Shown: positions 1 to 10,227 of the stretch, piece after piece
How positions within the stretch are numbered: the first letter of the stretch is position 1
Layout: the number at the start of each line of letters is the position of its first letter
Origin: Diphasiastrum complanatum
Lineage: Eukaryota; Streptophyta; Lycopodiopsida; Lycopodiales; Lycopodiaceae
Length of the DNA: 64,000 nucleotides
Reading direction: 5' to 3'
NCBI GenBank assembly: GCA_029204225.1
Contig: CM055102.1
Coordinates: 14,875,792-14,939,791 of the forward strand
Made by a program: the position numbers and the translations under genes
The notes under the pieces: generated by a model
Database searches by the model: none
Seen by the model: the letters and a program-made list of their open reading frames with translations, nothing else
Told to the model about the DNA's origin: nothing

Positions 1-489
1 TCCATCTACACAGCAAATGATCATGAGTGTGCTATTGAAGGCATAGGGACCGTTCCCTTAAAGCTTTCTTCATCAAAAGTTCTTTCTCTGTCTAATGTAC
101 TTTTTGTTCCCAAGTTAACAAAAAATCTTATTAGTGTTGGGCAATTGTTTGATAGTGGACTAGATGTGAATTTCAATGTTGATACATGTACAATCAAGAA
201 GCATGATGAGATCCTTGCATTTGGGTCTAGATATGGTGGAATCTACAAGCTTGATCCCAAAGAATATGCTAACTCTTGTGATACTGCTTTTGCTACTCAT
301 ATGTCTTTGGAGGAACTATGGCATAGAAGGTTGGGACATCCTAACTATATTTCTATGGTGTCCATGGTCAAGAAAGCCAAATCTATTGGCTTGCCTAATC
401 TTATCTCCAAGAATTTCATTAAAAGTTTTCAAGCCATCAATCACAATAACAGTACTTTACACATGGATGAATGTTATTGGTCTATTTGA
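1..489 (+). pseudogene. copia GAG-pre-integrase domain fragment
   Basis: In the frame open through 145-489 the peptide carries LTKNLISVGQL upstream and ELWHRRLGHPNY downstream. This is the zinc-binding His/His start of the copia integrase and its preceding linker. The paired CxxC half of the zinc site is absent: the frame runs out shortly after the SKNF stretch and ends at 489. The integrase catalytic core (D, D, E) is missing. In family members this domain sits between protease and integrase and helps DNA integration. This copy is a truncated fossil. Confidence 0.85.
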
Positions 490-554
490 AAGAGAAAAAG
501 GTGGGAAGTCATCAAAAGTATCTTTACAAAGGGCCCATTTTGAGCCCATACTTC

Positions 555-712
555 CCCCTAATGCATGTTCTTGAACATATCATTTTGCCACCAAGCTTGC
601 CTTGTACTTGTTGATTGATCCATCTTGGTTTTTCTTTACTTTGAAGATCCACTTGCATCCTATTGCCTTCTTATGCTTTTGGAAGTTCCACCAACCTCCA
701 TGTGTTGTTCTT
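555..712 (-). pseudogene. Inverted copia RT N-terminal fragment
   Basis: The + strand wording here (for example acttgttgattgatccatc, then cacttgcatcctattg) matches the + strand of the minus-oriented RT at about 35220-35310, which encodes the beginning of copia RT (the KWV..KYN..G.INKYKA region). It therefore reads as RT only on the minus strand, while everything around it reads as copia on the + strand. It is either an inserted piece of a related element or the footprint of a small inversion. Confidence 0.6.
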
Positions 713-1165
713 CATCCATCTGATGATGATCCATTCATTGACCTTCCGAGTGATGAACATGAGGATACATCTCAAGATACTACTACTCAACCTCAAGAAA
801 CAGGTTGGAGAGGTAGGGACAAACCTTTTGGTGCAAGAAGGATTGAAGTTGCAGGTGACAAACGCAAGGAGAAGGATGTATCGTGGGATACATTTTCACC
901 AGGAAGCCGATCACCTGACAGATGTCCCTAAGTGGTTTGAGAGATTGATGGAGAGCCGCGACATAGATGACTTTCCAGGATCATCTAACCAGGGAGAGCT
1001 ACGAAGATCAACAAGAGAGAAGATACTACCTGAAAGGTATGAAGCAAATTATGCTCTCTTATCTAGCATTATTCAAAGCAAAGAACCTTTGACTTATGGT
1101 GAAGCGAAGGATGATGAAATTTGGGCCCAAGTCCATGGGAGAGGAGATGGAGTCAATTGCTAAGC
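713..1165 (+). pseudogene. copia integrase/RT hinge region, frameshifted
   Basis: The frames here carry the acidic, serine-rich spacer that separates integrase and RT in copia polyproteins, followed by RRSTREKILPERYEANYALL, a typical 'RRSTR..PERY' hinge motif. The polyprotein then runs into the start of RT (GEEMESIAKHGTWDLVEPL) after a frame change near 1100. No intact ORF remains. Confidence 0.75.
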
Positions 1166-2620
1166 ATGGCACATGGGACTTAGTAGAACCACTTGTTGGC
1201 AAGAAACCCATTGGTTGCAAATGGGTATACAGGACTAAGTACCATGCAGATGGAAGTATAGCAAAGCACAAAGCAAGATTGGTGATCAAAGAGTACGCAC
1301 AAAATAAAGACATCGACTATGAGGAGACTTTTGCGCCGGTTTGTAAGTGGAATACTCTACGTCTACTTATTGCTTTAACTTCACATTTTGGTTGGCCTTT
1401 GCATCATATGGATGTGAAATCTGCTTTTCTAAATGGTGAGTTAGAAGAAGAAGTGTTCATGGATCAACCTGAAGGCTTTGTAACGAAAAGGACAGGAAAA
1501 TAAAGTATGTCGCTTGAAGAATGCACTCTATGGTCTTAAACAAGCACCACGTGCATGGTATAGTAGGATTGATGCCTACTTTCGTTCAAAGGGAATGGTG
1601 AGAACACATTCTGATCCAAATCTATATGTCTTATGCTTTGATGGTATGGTTGATTTGATTGCTCTTTATGTTGATGACTTGATTATTACAAGAAATAATC
1701 AAGAGATGATAGACATTATCAAGAAAGACCTCATGGAACAATTTGAGATGACAGATCTCAGCCTGATGCATTACTGTCCTTGAAGTAGAAGTGTGGCAAA
1801 AAGGACATGAAGTGGATTTGACACAGGTGAAGAATGTCAAAGAGTTGTTGCACAGGTTTAGGTTGCAGGATTGCAAACCAGTAAACTCTCCTATTGAACC
1901 AGGTAAAAAGATTTCTAAGCTTGATGAGTCACAGTCATTTGATGCTATGCTATATAGACAGTTAGTAGGGAGCTTGATTTACCTTACCATGACTAGACCA
2001 GATATATGCTATGTTGTTGGTACTGTAAGTCAGTTTATGGCAGTACCTACGGAAACGCATTGAAAGACTGCTAAACGCATTTTGCGTTATGTGAAAGGCA
2101 CTTCAGAGTATGGCTTGATTTACGTGAAGCATGATGGTTTACCTGAGTTGTGTGGCTATGTGGATGCGGACTGGGGAGGTGAGTATGAATGATCGTAGAT
2201 TCACCACAAGATATATATTCCAGTTTTGTGGTAAGTTGCTTTTCCTGGTCTAGTAAGAAGCAAAGTACAATTGCTCTTTCCACCACAGAAGCAGAGTATA
2301 AGACAATGTGTAGTGTTGCACAAGAAGCTATATGGTTGAGACAAATCTTGGAAGAAATTGACATAAAGCAGAAAAATCCCATAACTTTACATAGCGACAG
2401 TCAGAGTGGCATTCAGCTAGCAAAGAATCCAGTGTTCCATGCGAGAACTAAACACATTGATATTCAGTATCACTTCATACGTGAGAGGCTGCTGAGTCGT
2501 GAAATTCATGTTGTTTATTGTAGCACAGAAGAACAACTAGCTGATATTTTCACTAAGCCACTTACTGGAGAAAAGTTTGATAAATTTAGATCAAATCTTT
2601 TTGTACTTAAAGTTTGTTGA
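1096..2620 (+). pseudogene. copia reverse transcriptase and RNase H, broken into four frames
   Basis: RT motifs are plain and in order: IGCKWVYRTKY, DVKSAFLNGELEEEVFM, LYGLKQAPRAWYSRID, and the catalytic box LYVDDLIIT with YVDD preserved near 1667-1690. The connection region follows (SPIEPGKKISKL, GSLIYLTMTRPDICYVVGT). RNase H then reads STTEAEYKTM, HSDSQSGIQLAKNPVFHART and DIFTKPL. Frames change near 1505, 1787, 2065 and 2185, so translation would stop early. In a live element this enzyme copies the genomic RNA into DNA in the virus-like particle. Confidence 0.9.
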
Positions 2621-2673
2621 CTTTAAAGCTATGTATATGACTGTATAATAAGTGACTCTACTTTAAGGGAGAG

Positions 2674-2981
2674 AGTTAGAATTAAAGTTAGAATCATTGT
2701 GTTACTGTATTGTGGGTCCTATCAGTGGATAAGGATCAGTTGGCCTCGCCACGAGGCAAGTCGACGGGACACTGCGTCCCGCCAACGGCAACCTGGGTCA
2801 TGCATGGGTTGCCTGAGTAAACAACTATATGTACAGTCTAATTTCATTTTGAGAAATATAGTTGCTATGTGAGCTTGCTATGGAGAGTGTTTTTTGTCTG
2901 CAGTTACTGTGTAACATGATCTGTGTTCCTGTGCAAAGCAAATTCTAAGTTTTTCATATTGTAATTTCTGTTCTACACTCA
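2674..2981 (+). repeat. Candidate 3' LTR of the copia remnant
   Basis: A purine-rich tract, ctttaagggagag, lies just after the RNase H stop, where a copia polypurine tract is expected. The sequence after it begins agttagaatt (perhaps a mutated TGTTAGAATT) and reaches ...gttctacactca. This would be an LTR of about 308 bp. The partner LTR is outside the window, so the ends cannot be confirmed. Confidence 0.4.
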
Positions 2982-3315
2982 TTATTAATTGGATCTAATG
3001 ATTGCATGTCGGCTAAAAATTCAAAAGGGTGCTTAGATGGTGATTTTTTGAAAAAAATTGGAGAAATGGGCTATGAGAACCACAATTGACTGAAATAAGA
3101 ACTTGTAGTGTTTGCATGTAATTGATTTACAGGTCCGAAGACCGAAAGAAAAGTATTCAAGGTTCGGCCTGATGACCAGGTGACGAAACACACTAGAAGA
3201 AGACACAAAATGAAAGAAAACAATTCACGCTGCCAATTGGTAGCTCAACAAGCATGGTGTATCGTACTTCACACTCAGCTGAAAGAGACAGCGATAACAG
3301 AGAATAACTAACTAG
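2982..3315. other. Unassigned spacer
   Basis: About 330 bases between the candidate copia LTR and the left LTR-A repeat. I see no coding pattern or repeat structure. Confidence 0.5.
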
Positions 3316-6300
3316 TATTAGGGCCTATTTTGACGGGGGGTTGGTCCAGCCAAAACGTCCTAAAAGGGTCAAGGGGCCCCACCTCTAATGACGGTTCAGG
3401 CCCTACGTGAGCAACAGAGATTTTTCCACTTCCAATCCTGATGGGCCTTCTATTGCCCCGTGCTCCCCAACCGATGAGAGTTTTCCAGGCTCTCAGAGAT
3501 ACGGTTGCAAGGAGGGGGTGCTATCACTTTTGGTGCAATGATTCACTAGCTTTCTAGAGTCACAGTTCCGTAAAGCTTCTGATCACTAATTCGCGTTAGG
3601 ATCTTGCTAATATCTCTTTCCCCATTGAATTTGGCCTATAGTTAGTAAAAATCTTACATGGGTTGGAAACCGATTTACTGTCTATGATGTGCTCGTGGGG
3701 TGCAAGTTATACGCACCGCTTTGTTTGATAAGCGGTGGTATTTTCGCCAACCGTCGGGTCTAGGCTATTTCACTAGACAGTACCGATGGCGGGTGTGACT
3801 AGTGTGACGCTTAACCAAGGCGGTGTATTTCACAAGCAGATGGTGGACGGCCCGCTCTGGTGTTTCACAGAGGTCGGGTCCAATTGATATGTTTCACGAT
3901 TGACAAAACCACAAAAAACACTTCACAACTTGACGGTTTTATTGTCGTTCAACTAACAGGTTTATCATAGAGCAAAAGCACATTTCTTTACTTTTTCATA
4001 GATCACCTCGCAATAATCAGTGCAATACGATGCCAATAATCCTAGCCAATTATCCTTAGCTTCGTTTGCTAAGTCGGAAATAAGAAACCCTCATTGCTCT
4101 AATTAACCACACAACATTTTTTATGCACGACTATAATTCCAACCTGAGTTCTAAGAAAACACAATTCACTACAAAACTTTCCATTATTCACTCGGTTAAA
4201 CGGACACAAGCACAAAGTGCAAGTTTTGATTAATGCATATCGGAACTTAAATTAGTATTACTTTATTCTTCGAAACGATTTTCCTTAAAACAATCTTGCA
4301 TCCCTAGAATACTTGTAAAAATCCCGTAAATGGTAAAACTACTCCATGTATAACTTTGATGGTTTCATACATAGTACAGATGCAATTTTCTAATGGCGTA
4401 TAAAGATGAATTATTTAGTATAACCAAAAAGCCACAATTGCAGAATGAAAATTTTGATTCACTAAACATGGAACACAGTACGGTATATAAAACGACATTC
4501 GCAAACTGTATTTTAGACAATGGTATTGAATGCAAATTACTTCAGATACGTGTGAGGTAACCGGTTTGTCGGAGAGTCCAACTAGTCATGAATGTCGCTT
4601 TCTTCCCATGTCGCCTTCCATTTGCTGCTTGGCACTTGCTTTGTCACAGTCCGTCGGTGAAGAACAAACCACGGTAGATCTAATTTTTGACAGTGGGTAG
4701 CGATCAGAGGCTGCAACAGGTCTGATTTTGCTCCAAATGAAAAGGCAGGGCACAAGCAGCAGGCAGGTCACAGACAGGCAGCAAGCGGCCTCCAGTGAGC
4801 ACACAGAGGGCAAAGGTAGTGGGCAGATCGCAAGGGCCAGCAGGGCAAAACAGAGGTAGGCAAGGGCGCAGTTAGGGCAAGGGCCCGTTTTGGCAGTTGT
4901 AGGCCACGTGGCAACAGCCTATTGGCCACAGACAGGTCTGACAGAGGTCGCACTCAGGCTGTTTTTCGCCGCAGGTACTGTGGGTAGGCCTGAAATAGCT
5001 TGTAGCTCACTGATAGGTCTGATCTCTGATGGAAAACCGCCCACATAGGCCGTAGGCAGGCTGTCACAGGCTGGTACAGCCCTCAAAAAATCGTAGTGAG
5101 TTGTTGGGTGCCGCAAACATAGGTAAGCAGGCTCCAACGGGCTGTGGCAGGGTGAGCAGGACTGTAGACAGCTACAACGAGCTGTTTCAGCTTCGCTTGC
5201 ACTTTGCCATGCAACAAGCATTCAATTCATTCAATTCTACGCAGCAATGGCATTATCCATCACACATGCATCCCTCACATGGAATGAACCAAGCGTAAAA
5301 ACAAACACCCTCGCATGCACCCCAACAGCTCATCAACACTCTCAATCAGCACACAAACCACCTCTCCATCCACCAACACAAGAAATTACACAAGGCAATC
5401 AATAACCAGTCACTCAAAGACTAACCCTATCTCAATCCATTTTGCTTCATCATGCAACCTCAACAACACACTCCATAATCTACTAACAAGGCATCAACCA
5501 TTCACAGTATGGCCAACAAAGCACTTCAAAGAGTTACACTATCACAACCAAGGAGTATGCATGCTAGTAAAAAACAAACACATCACAAGCCACAAGCCAC
5601 AAGCAACCCTCACCCAAACTTTTCCCAATATGCAATCATTCCACAATCACCAACTAGAATTTCATGCTAGTATTCATGGCATCACCAACACAAGACAACA
5701 CACTCCAACCACAAAGTCACTCACCACACATCCAACATGCAAGCAAGCAAAGTAACTAACATCAAAGTAATACTAACCTCGAGCAGTATTAGACACAAAA
5801 TGGAATTAAACCACAATTTTCCTCACACAAACAAACTTACACTAAAAAAAACTCTCAACCAACATTACTTCCAACTCAAATGAATTCTCACTCTCAACTT
5901 AGCAAATATCAACATCATCTCATTATCCAACTCACATCAACTATCACATCATCATCCAACTATGTCTTAACACAAAGAGTGGCCTCCCTTTATAGTAAAT
6001 CCCAAGTGTTCCCCTTCAAAATGAGGCTTTGCCAATTTTCATGCCCTTCAAGCCCTTTTTGCCATTTGTCCTCAACCCATTTGATAGTACACCTAGTGGC
6101 CTCCATAAGAGAGTGGGGGAGTGGTGCATTCAAGGCTGTCTTCCAAAACTAGCCAAGATGCCATTTTTGTCAAAGGCTAGGGAGGCCATTCAAGTTTCTC
6201 CTTTTGTACACCCTAGAAGCCCAAAATGTCAATGGCTAGTGGGTGTATCTCCCAAATTTTTTAGCCTCCAAGGTGTTTTGGCATTTAATTTCCAAATTTT

Positions 6301-7069
6301 GGGTGAGGCCCTTTTTCAACCCCTATTTTTTGTAGGCGGCCCTCATTTTTCTTTGGGTGCATTCGGTTTTGGCCTTTCTTCTGTTTTTTCAAGGGTTGTG
6401 CGCCTACTGCTCATTTGTTTGGGTTTTTGGCCTGTTGGGTAACCACGTGGCTCACACATTTCGTTAATTGTCTGTAAATTGCCCAAACTTTGCCGTTAGG
6501 GTTTCTATGACTCCTTGACACTGAATCCATATTTCTCGGTCCCGTTTTTACCCGAAACTTTTCTTTCTCGGTTTTTTGTTCTGTGGTTGACTTTTTTGGC
6601 ATTCATGACTAGGGCTCCCACGACAACACGGTTTCCCTGAAAAATACACTGAGTGATCATATATTAGTAAAAATGGACATGGTGAGATTTTAGCACGGTC
6701 ATACCAGCTATTTTATTACAACTGGACATTTTTGTGAAAAGTCGTAAAATATTTACCGGCCATTTCTAAGGCCGCAAAATTGGCTGTAGCCTCATTTAGG
6801 GCTGGCTGGGACCCAATTCTAGGTGGACCGGCACTTTTGTCTCGGTCTTACAAAACTTGACCACAAAATATTTTTGAAGATTTTTTCGAAAGTCAATTTC
6901 TTACTTTTGAACTGTGTCTAGCCACTTTAGGGCGGGCTGGGACCCAGTTCTAAGGCAAATTTGTGCCAATCTTCTCTAATAATCGGATTTTACATGCCGG
7001 TTTTTTTAGTTATTGCAAACTCAAACTTCAATATTAGTCCGATTTTTTGTGCGGAAATATCGGCTAACA
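3316..7069 (-). repeat. LTR-A, left copy (probable 3' LTR of the minus-strand gypsy element)
   Basis: The left part (3316 to about 6260) is repeated in the same orientation from 15250 to 17770. Pieces also recur at 56460-57186 (inverted), 61065-62882 (direct) and 62890-63460 (inverted). The left terminus reads TATTAGGGCC where the right copy has TGTTAGGGCC. A candidate right terminus, CGGCTAACA at 7061-7069, would make a TGTTAG...CTAACA terminal inverted repeat and an LTR of about 3754 bp. Sequence to about 6707 is supported by other copies; beyond that the boundary is inferred. Compared with the right copy it has an extra segment of about 540 bp (about 3911-4450) and lacks about 80 bp near 5188. 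Short ORFs inside are not convincing genes. Confidence 0.65.
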
Positions 7070-7070
7070 T

Positions 7071-7090
7071 TGGCGACTACCACTGGGTAG
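7071..7090 (+). promoter_or_regulatory. PBS-like motif, tRNA-Arg type, plus polarity
   Basis: The sequence TGGCGACTACCACTGGGTAG sits one base after CTAACA. From memory, plant gypsy elements of the Tat/Ogre group use TGGCGACTCC(A/G)CTGGGGA, the complement of a tRNA-Arg 3' end. The match here is good apart from one inserted base and 3' changes. Its polarity is opposite to the gypsy coding domain to its right, which is unexplained. Confidence 0.4.
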
Positions 7091-8360
7091 TATGGTCCCC
7101 ATACGGCGGACCAAGAGTCTCTGGTTTCGCAGACCAGCTCCTGGCGGTGAATCAAGTATAGTGGGCTCAGCATCCTTGCTAGGTGATGCTAACCACAATG
7201 AGTTGGTGGCTTCAACAGCTTCCTACCCAAAGGCCATCGATTGAGCCCTTAGGATCCATCTGCAACCAGATTGGATTTAACCACAACATCTTTGAACAAT
7301 TTGGTGTCTTCATACTTGCAAAAACCCACTTGTGACCTAAATGGCAAATGCTCCCATTCCCATCAGTGTAAGACAATGCCCATTTTCGGACCCATGCATG
7401 GAGGGATATGCAAATGCAAATCTTTGGATTGGAGATGGGATGATTTGGATGTAAGTCATTAGTATTGTGTCTAACACTGTGTCATTGATGTGTGTGTGAA
7501 TGCATATGCAATGAGGCTTTAATGCCCCAACTCTGAAACCGGTCCAGACTGGCGATTACCAATTCTTTTTTTTTTTTGTTTAGACATTCAACTTACACTC
7601 TCTAAGAACCGATTCAACAGGGAATAACCATCTAGTCTCCTCTCTGTACTGACTCTTCTATCAAGCCCTATCTTCTGACAGTAGTCCATGTAGGACAACT
7701 TACTGTCCTAAGATCCAATACACAAGATGGTAGGAAGTACTGGTTTTCCGCTAGTCTATGGAATCAATTAGAAAAATCATCCTCACCTCTTATGAATGTG
7801 CGAGGCGTCACTCATCCTCACAAATTGGTTCGAAATCTGATACATACAGTTGAAGTCTTTTTCTTTTTTGCTTTTTTTTTTTCTCTTTTCTCTCAGTCTT
7901 TCTTTCTCTCTCTTTTTCTATTTATATATATTTTTCTTCTGTGCCTTACCCATTGGGCAATGGAGTCACTCCCCACCCCACTGCACTGTTTTTGTTCCCA
8001 CTTTTTCCTCTCTCAACCCCCCCTCAACTATGCGTCTATATAGTCATTTATGCCCATAGAAATTAGCAAATGTCCAAATGCAGCTCAGAGTTTTTATAGA
8101 GATGCAATAAAGATGTATGCATAGAAAACTAAGACTTGCAACAGATGCTCACCATACTGTGTCTAGTATATGATGCATAATAGTGAGATGGGTGGTTACA
8201 GTGCATTCCTGCACATTTCCGTCCGTTGGTTCTTCAACTCCCCAGTGTAATTGGGGTCCACTTCTGCCACATCCACAAGGGCTGGATCGGCACCTTCCAG
8301 GAACTTAAAATAAAACATCTCATTTAGGGTTTTGCGTTCCCTGGAAGTTCTATCACGCAT
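7091..8360. other. Non-coding internal region of the gypsy element
   Basis: No credible gene. A strongly pyrimidine-rich stretch at about 7855-7922 is a polypurine tract on the minus strand, downstream of the last minus-strand ORF. It is a candidate plus-strand priming tract for the minus-oriented element, but it does not abut the proposed LTR end at 7069, so its role is uncertain. Short ORFs over it are low-complexity artefacts. Confidence 0.4.
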
Positions 8361-9197
8361 CTACAGGTACAATGTTAGGCCCGCTCTTGACTCCATGGAC
8401 TCATTGGGGTTGTACCACCATTTGGTAAGGTGAATCCTGGTGGGTTTAGTCTTAGCGCTGCAAGGTTGTAGTAACCAATTCTGCAGGCAGTAGGCATAGT
8501 GGTCGGCCAATCTAATGATATCATCTTTCTGGTGCGCGGCAACAACTGAGAACCTACATAAGCTCTCGCAGGAATCTTTGTAGTTTTCAAAACTACCTGG
8601 GATAAGTGGCCATGTGAATCTGAGGGCGGAACTTGTGGATGGTCGTAGCTCAAAAACCTGGACATCTAGTGGAAACTCCATGGGCGGTAGATATAAACTG
8701 TAAGCATCGAAGCTTTTGTAGAACAGACTGTCCGACAAAATTTCCTTACGGTGCACAGGGTAAGCGGGTAAAGGGTTGCGGAAACTCTGAGGCCTGATTG
8801 GTCCTCTTGTAGATTCTTTTCTCTGATACTCATGTAACTGCCTAGCTAGCAAGGCTACGGTAGTTTCAGTTGCAGCTAGTTCCACCTTGGTGTTGGCTAG
8901 GATCTTTTCCTGCCGTTTATACCCCTCCTTATGGCTTATCTGTCGTCTGTCATTAGCCTCCTTGAGGTCATTGTACTTCTGCTTCCAGGTATCTCGCTCC
9001 TTATTGGTGCTAACCAGCTCGTTAGTGGCTCTGATTCGTAGGTTCTTTTGTTTCTTCAATTCTTCTTTCAGACATTGGATTTCTATGTCGGTCCTCTGTC
9101 CTTCCTTCAATATGAACCTCATCAGTTTTTTATGGCGTTGGTCGGACTGATTACTGCTCTGTGGGTCTTCAATACTCTTTTCAGCAGTAAATTCCAT
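8361..9197 (-). CDS. Extra ORF of the gypsy element, coiled-coil protein of unknown function
   Basis: An intact ORF of 278 codons starts at the ATG at 9197; the open frame extends only one codon further upstream (GTG). I do not recognise the family. Residues about 20-125 are rich in K, E, Q and L with heptad-like spacing (KLMRFILKEGQ, CLKEELKKQKN, DTWKQKYNDLKEAND), suggesting a coiled coil. The rest looks globular, with W/Y/P-rich blocks (LYLPPMEFPLDVQVFELRP, HLTKWWYNPNESMESRAG). There is no signal peptide, membrane segment or zinc knuckle. It starts 136 bp beyond the stop of the second RNase H, on the same strand, in the position where env-like or accessory ORFs occur in some LTR elements. 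It is unbroken although gag and pol nearby are damaged. Confidence 0.6.
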   Translation of the reverse strand: MEFTAEKSIEDPQSSNQSDQRHKKLMRFILKEGQRTDIEIQCLKEELKKQKNLRIRATNELVSTNKERDTWKQKYNDLKEANDRRQISHKEGYKRQEKILANTKVELAATETTVALLARQLHEYQRKESTRGPIRPQSFRNPLPAYPVHRKEILSDSLFYKSFDAYSLYLPPMEFPLDVQVFELRPSTSSALRFTWPLIPGSFENYKDSCESLCRFSVVAAHQKDDIIRLADHYAYCLQNWLLQPCSAKTKPTRIHLTKWWYNPNESMESRAGLTLYL

Positions 9198-9333
9198 CAC
9201 CTGTGTTTTAGCATTTATGTAAATGAATATACAATGTGTTGAATGTACAAAAAATCTTTAAACCTTTACACCCCTCTCCCCCTCCATGTGTATCTGTCAG
9301 GTTCGTGCTAGGGCATGGGTTTTTTCTATGTAC

Positions 9334-10008
9334 TTAGGCCGTGTGCATTAAGCCATGGATTATGCTCCTATGGTGTGACCTAAAACAAGTTCTAGATAGT
9401 TCATGGCTCATTAACTGATGTAATTGGACTAGGAGTTGGGGATTCTCTAGACCTACTCGGTTTATCAAACTTCTGATCCACCGAACTCCATACCATGCTT
9501 GGGCTTTCAGGATTGTCCATAGCTCCGCAGCAATGGTTATGGGCGAAATGACTACCCTACCTAGCTCACGTTGCCAGTAATGATCATGGTCGTACGCTAT
9601 CGCAGCTAGACTATCAGCACGTTGGTTTTGTGCTCGTGGAATATGCATCCATTCGATGTGGGAAAACTCTCTAGTGTATTCGTTGATGGCAATTGCATAG
9701 GCCTGTAAGGTCCTACTTTTGAGTCGGTATACGCCAGTCATACCTCGGATTAGGAGTTGTGAATCCCCCATAATTCGGAGGTTGCCTATAGTTTGCGCAA
9801 CTCGCATGGTCATTTGTAGACCGATTAGAAGGGCTTTGTATTCGGCAGTGTTGTTCGTGAATCCTTTCCCTAGTAGGACTCCTATACTGGCTAGTTCAAT
9901 CCCATTGGGATTCTGCAATACTGCTCCTATGGCACCTTCTCTATTCGAATGTCTGCAGGCTCCGTCTACCTTCAACGTATACGTCCCAAGTTCTTGGGTG
10001 AGTTCCAT
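9334..10008 (-). CDS. Second (archaeal-type) RNase H of a Tat-like gypsy element
   Basis: A 224-aa ORF starts at ATG 10008. The RNase H fold is clear in residues 1-150, with all four acidic residues visible: Asp in TLKVDGACR, Glu in NNTAEYKALL, Asp in RIMGDSQLLI and Asp in QRADSLAAIA. This is the aRH type found in plant Tat-clade elements, distinct from the gypsy RNase H fused to RT. It would remove the RNA strand of RNA/DNA hybrids during reverse transcription. It lies downstream of integrase as a separate frame, 219 bp past the integrase C-terminus. Residues after about 150 are not recognised. It has no internal lesion, unlike RT and integrase in the same element. Confidence 0.8.
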   Translation of the reverse strand: MELTQELGTYTLKVDGACRHSNREGAIGAVLQNPNGIELASIGVLLGKGFTNNTAEYKALLIGLQMTMRVAQTIGNLRIMGDSQLLIRGMTGVYRLKSRTLQAYAIAINEYTREFSHIEWMHIPRAQNQRADSLAAIAYDHDHYWQRELGRVVISPITIAAELWTILKAQAWYGVRWIRSLINRVGLENPQLLVQLHQLMSHELSRTCFRSHHRSIIHGLMHTA

Positions 10009-10227
10009 ATCACAACAATAATCTTTTTGTATTTTTCTCGATTTTATGAACTTTGTTTTGGTTTTTCACACCCTTCCATTCAGCGTATATGTACAAGGTC
10101 ACTAAGGACAATTTTGATTCTGTGAGTGTTCCCCGTATTCGTGATGCTTCTAGGTGGTTCACTCCGATACCTGAAAAGGTGAACATGAAAAGGTGTTACA
10201 TACTGTACAGGCAACTTCGGCTTCTCT

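Larger units (their letters stand above)
1..2981 (+). mobile_element. Ty1/copia retrotransposon remnant, 5' part outside the window
   Basis: Pieces of a copia pol polyprotein follow one another in copia order on the + strand: GAG-pre-integrase, integrase/RT hinge, RT, RNase H, then a candidate 3' LTR. The reading frame is broken by several frameshifts and stops, and the integrase core is missing between about 490 and 720. The GAG-pre-integrase part closely resembles the same domain in the minus-strand copia element near 36.4-36.9 kb, sharing IYTANDHEC and ELWHRRLGHP, so the two are related. The element is dead. Its left end lies outside the window. Confidence 0.9.

Noticed and set aside
7792-8059. 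Two plus-strand ORFs rich in Phe and Ser resembling membrane segments
   Set aside because: They translate a pyrimidine-rich tract; the hydrophobicity comes from TTT/TCT codons.
8361-9197. An envelope-like protein
   Set aside because: No signal peptide, transmembrane segment or cysteine pattern; only the position fits.
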